DNA of 13,369 bases, from positions 1-13,369 of the forward strand of contig JAPLNJ010000915.1 in NCBI GenBank assembly GCA_026692885.1, written 5' to 3'. A program made the position numbers and the translations under genes. Of this stretch, positions 12,940 through 13,369 are shown piece after piece. Position 1 is the first letter of the stretch. Each line of letters begins with the position of its first letter. Source of the DNA: Planctomycetota bacterium. GTDB lineage: Bacteria > Planctomycetota > Planctomycetia > Pirellulales > Pirellulaceae. The notes beneath the pieces are model-generated. The model was not told where the DNA came from. It made no database searches and was given only the letters and a program-made list of their open reading frames with translations.

Positions 12940-13251
12940 ATGAACGCTGTTGACGACGAAGTTGAAGAATCCCGGATCGACCTACCCCCGTTGCGCGCTG
13001 CAGCGGAATCCACGAAGTGTCCGTGCCCTTCGCCCTCGCGGGTTCTGAGTCGTCTGCTCCGGATGGCCGATGGCTATCGCCGTAGCGGATCACCGAAACA
13101 GGCCATCGAGATTTACTTTGAGTTGGCCGACAGGAATGCCGAGACGCCGGAAGGACAAACGGCGTGCGAACGTCTGATGGAGATTGCCGAAGAATACGAA
13201 CAGCAGGGCCTGGCGCGCCAGGCCCGCGGCATCTACGAACGCCTGCTGTGA
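12940..13251 (+). CDS. Small TPR-like helical protein
   Basis: A 103-residue protein. The first 34 residues are polar with no clear fold. Residues about 35-103 look like two tetratricopeptide-type helix pairs: LLRMADGYRRSGSPKQAIEIYFELA, then ERLMEIAEEYEQQGLARQARGIYERLL, each with the TPR pattern of small residues and a conserved A-x-x-x-Y in helix two. TPR proteins act as scaffolds for protein contacts. GGAG (12930-12933) stands six bases before the ATG, a strong ribosome site. It sits 16 bases before a GvpA-family gene, suggesting joint expression and a role in vesicle assembly, though no named Gvp family is recognised. Confidence 0.8.
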   Translation: MNAVDDEVEESRIDLPPLRAAAESTKCPCPSPSRVLSRLLRMADGYRRSGSPKQAIEIYFELADRNAETPEGQTACERLMEIAEEYEQQGLARQARGIYERLL

Positions 13252-13267
13252 GCAGAAAGGCTAGCCG

Positions 13268-13369
13268 ATGTCTGGGAGCGTGGTGCGGATGTCTGACGTC
13301 GAAGAGCACATCTCGTTGTGCGAGACGCTGGATCGGGTCCTGAACAAGGGCGTCGTGATTGCGGGCGAG
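13268..13369 (+). CDS. GvpA-family protein of GvpJ/GvpM type, N-terminal part (cut by right edge)
   Basis: Thirty-four codons are visible before the window ends: a short leader, then SLCETLDRVLNKGVVIAGE, which aligns with [19 protein letters not shown] of GvpA here. The GE after KGVVIA, in place of DAW, is typical of the minor GvpA-like proteins GvpJ, GvpM or GvpS rather than GvpA itself. These are needed in small amounts for vesicle nucleation and shape. AAGG at 13257-13260 supports the ATG at 13268; a second in-frame ATG at 13289 would give a start seven residues shorter. It follows the TPR-like gene by 16 bases. Which of the three it is cannot be told from this part. Confidence 0.85.
   Translation, partial: MSGSVVRMSDVEEHISLCETLDRVLNKGVVIAGE

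Noticed and set aside
12912..12940. Sigma-70 promoter with TTGACT before the TPR-like gene
   Set aside because: No acceptable -10 box at proper distance; it would overlap the ribosome site and start codon.

Overview
The window is most of a gas-vesicle (gvp) gene cluster from a GC-rich bacterium. The likely source is a planctomycete. That placement rests on recall and inference: many short palindromic repeats in the gaps resemble ones I associate with Planctomycetota, and the leftmost gene has the domain style of a planctomycete PAS sensor. No RNA gene fixes the taxonomy. Gas vesicles are gas-filled protein shells built mainly of GvpA, used for buoyancy.

Layout. (1) 1-974, minus strand: the N-terminal 324 codons of a PAS-domain sensor protein that runs off the left edge, transcribed away from the cluster. 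(2) 975-1381: a gap with a three-way-junction inverted repeat and a 25-bp tandem repeat. (3) 1382-6598, plus strand: five tightly packed genes (4-bp overlaps or a 3-bp gap), namely an unassigned 211-residue protein, an NtrC-type sigma-54 response regulator, two different GvpF/L proteins, and a soluble PAS-PAS histidine kinase of NtrB type. (4) 6599-6998: the control region of gvpA, with a 9-bp repeat palindrome, a good sigma-54 -24/-12 promoter candidate and a structured leader. (5) 6999-8745: gvpA, a hairpin, gvpN (MoxR-type AAA+ ATPase) and a small coiled-coil protein overlapping the end of gvpN. (6) 8746-10817: a third GvpF/L and a GvpG with a long acidic tail, separated by gaps full of hairpins, including a 117-bp repeat present in two inverted copies. 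(7) 10818-12788: a fused double ArsA/Get3-type ATPase. (8) 12789-13369: paired hairpins, a terminator-like stem, a small TPR-like protein, and the start of a second GvpA-family gene (GvpJ/M type), cut by the right edge.

How the parts may work together. GvpA and the GvpA-like protein supply the shell. GvpF/L, GvpG and GvpN are the usual accessory and assembly factors. The kinase and NtrC-type regulator are encoded among structural genes, and the gvpA promoter candidate has the sigma-54 form such a regulator would need. The simplest model is a dedicated two-component switch acting on gvpA, with the structured leader and the hairpin after gvpA helping this abundant protein exceed its neighbours. 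The double ArsA/Get3 ATPase sits among gvp genes with no arsenic genes in view; a chaperone role for hydrophobic shell proteins is an attractive but untested inference.
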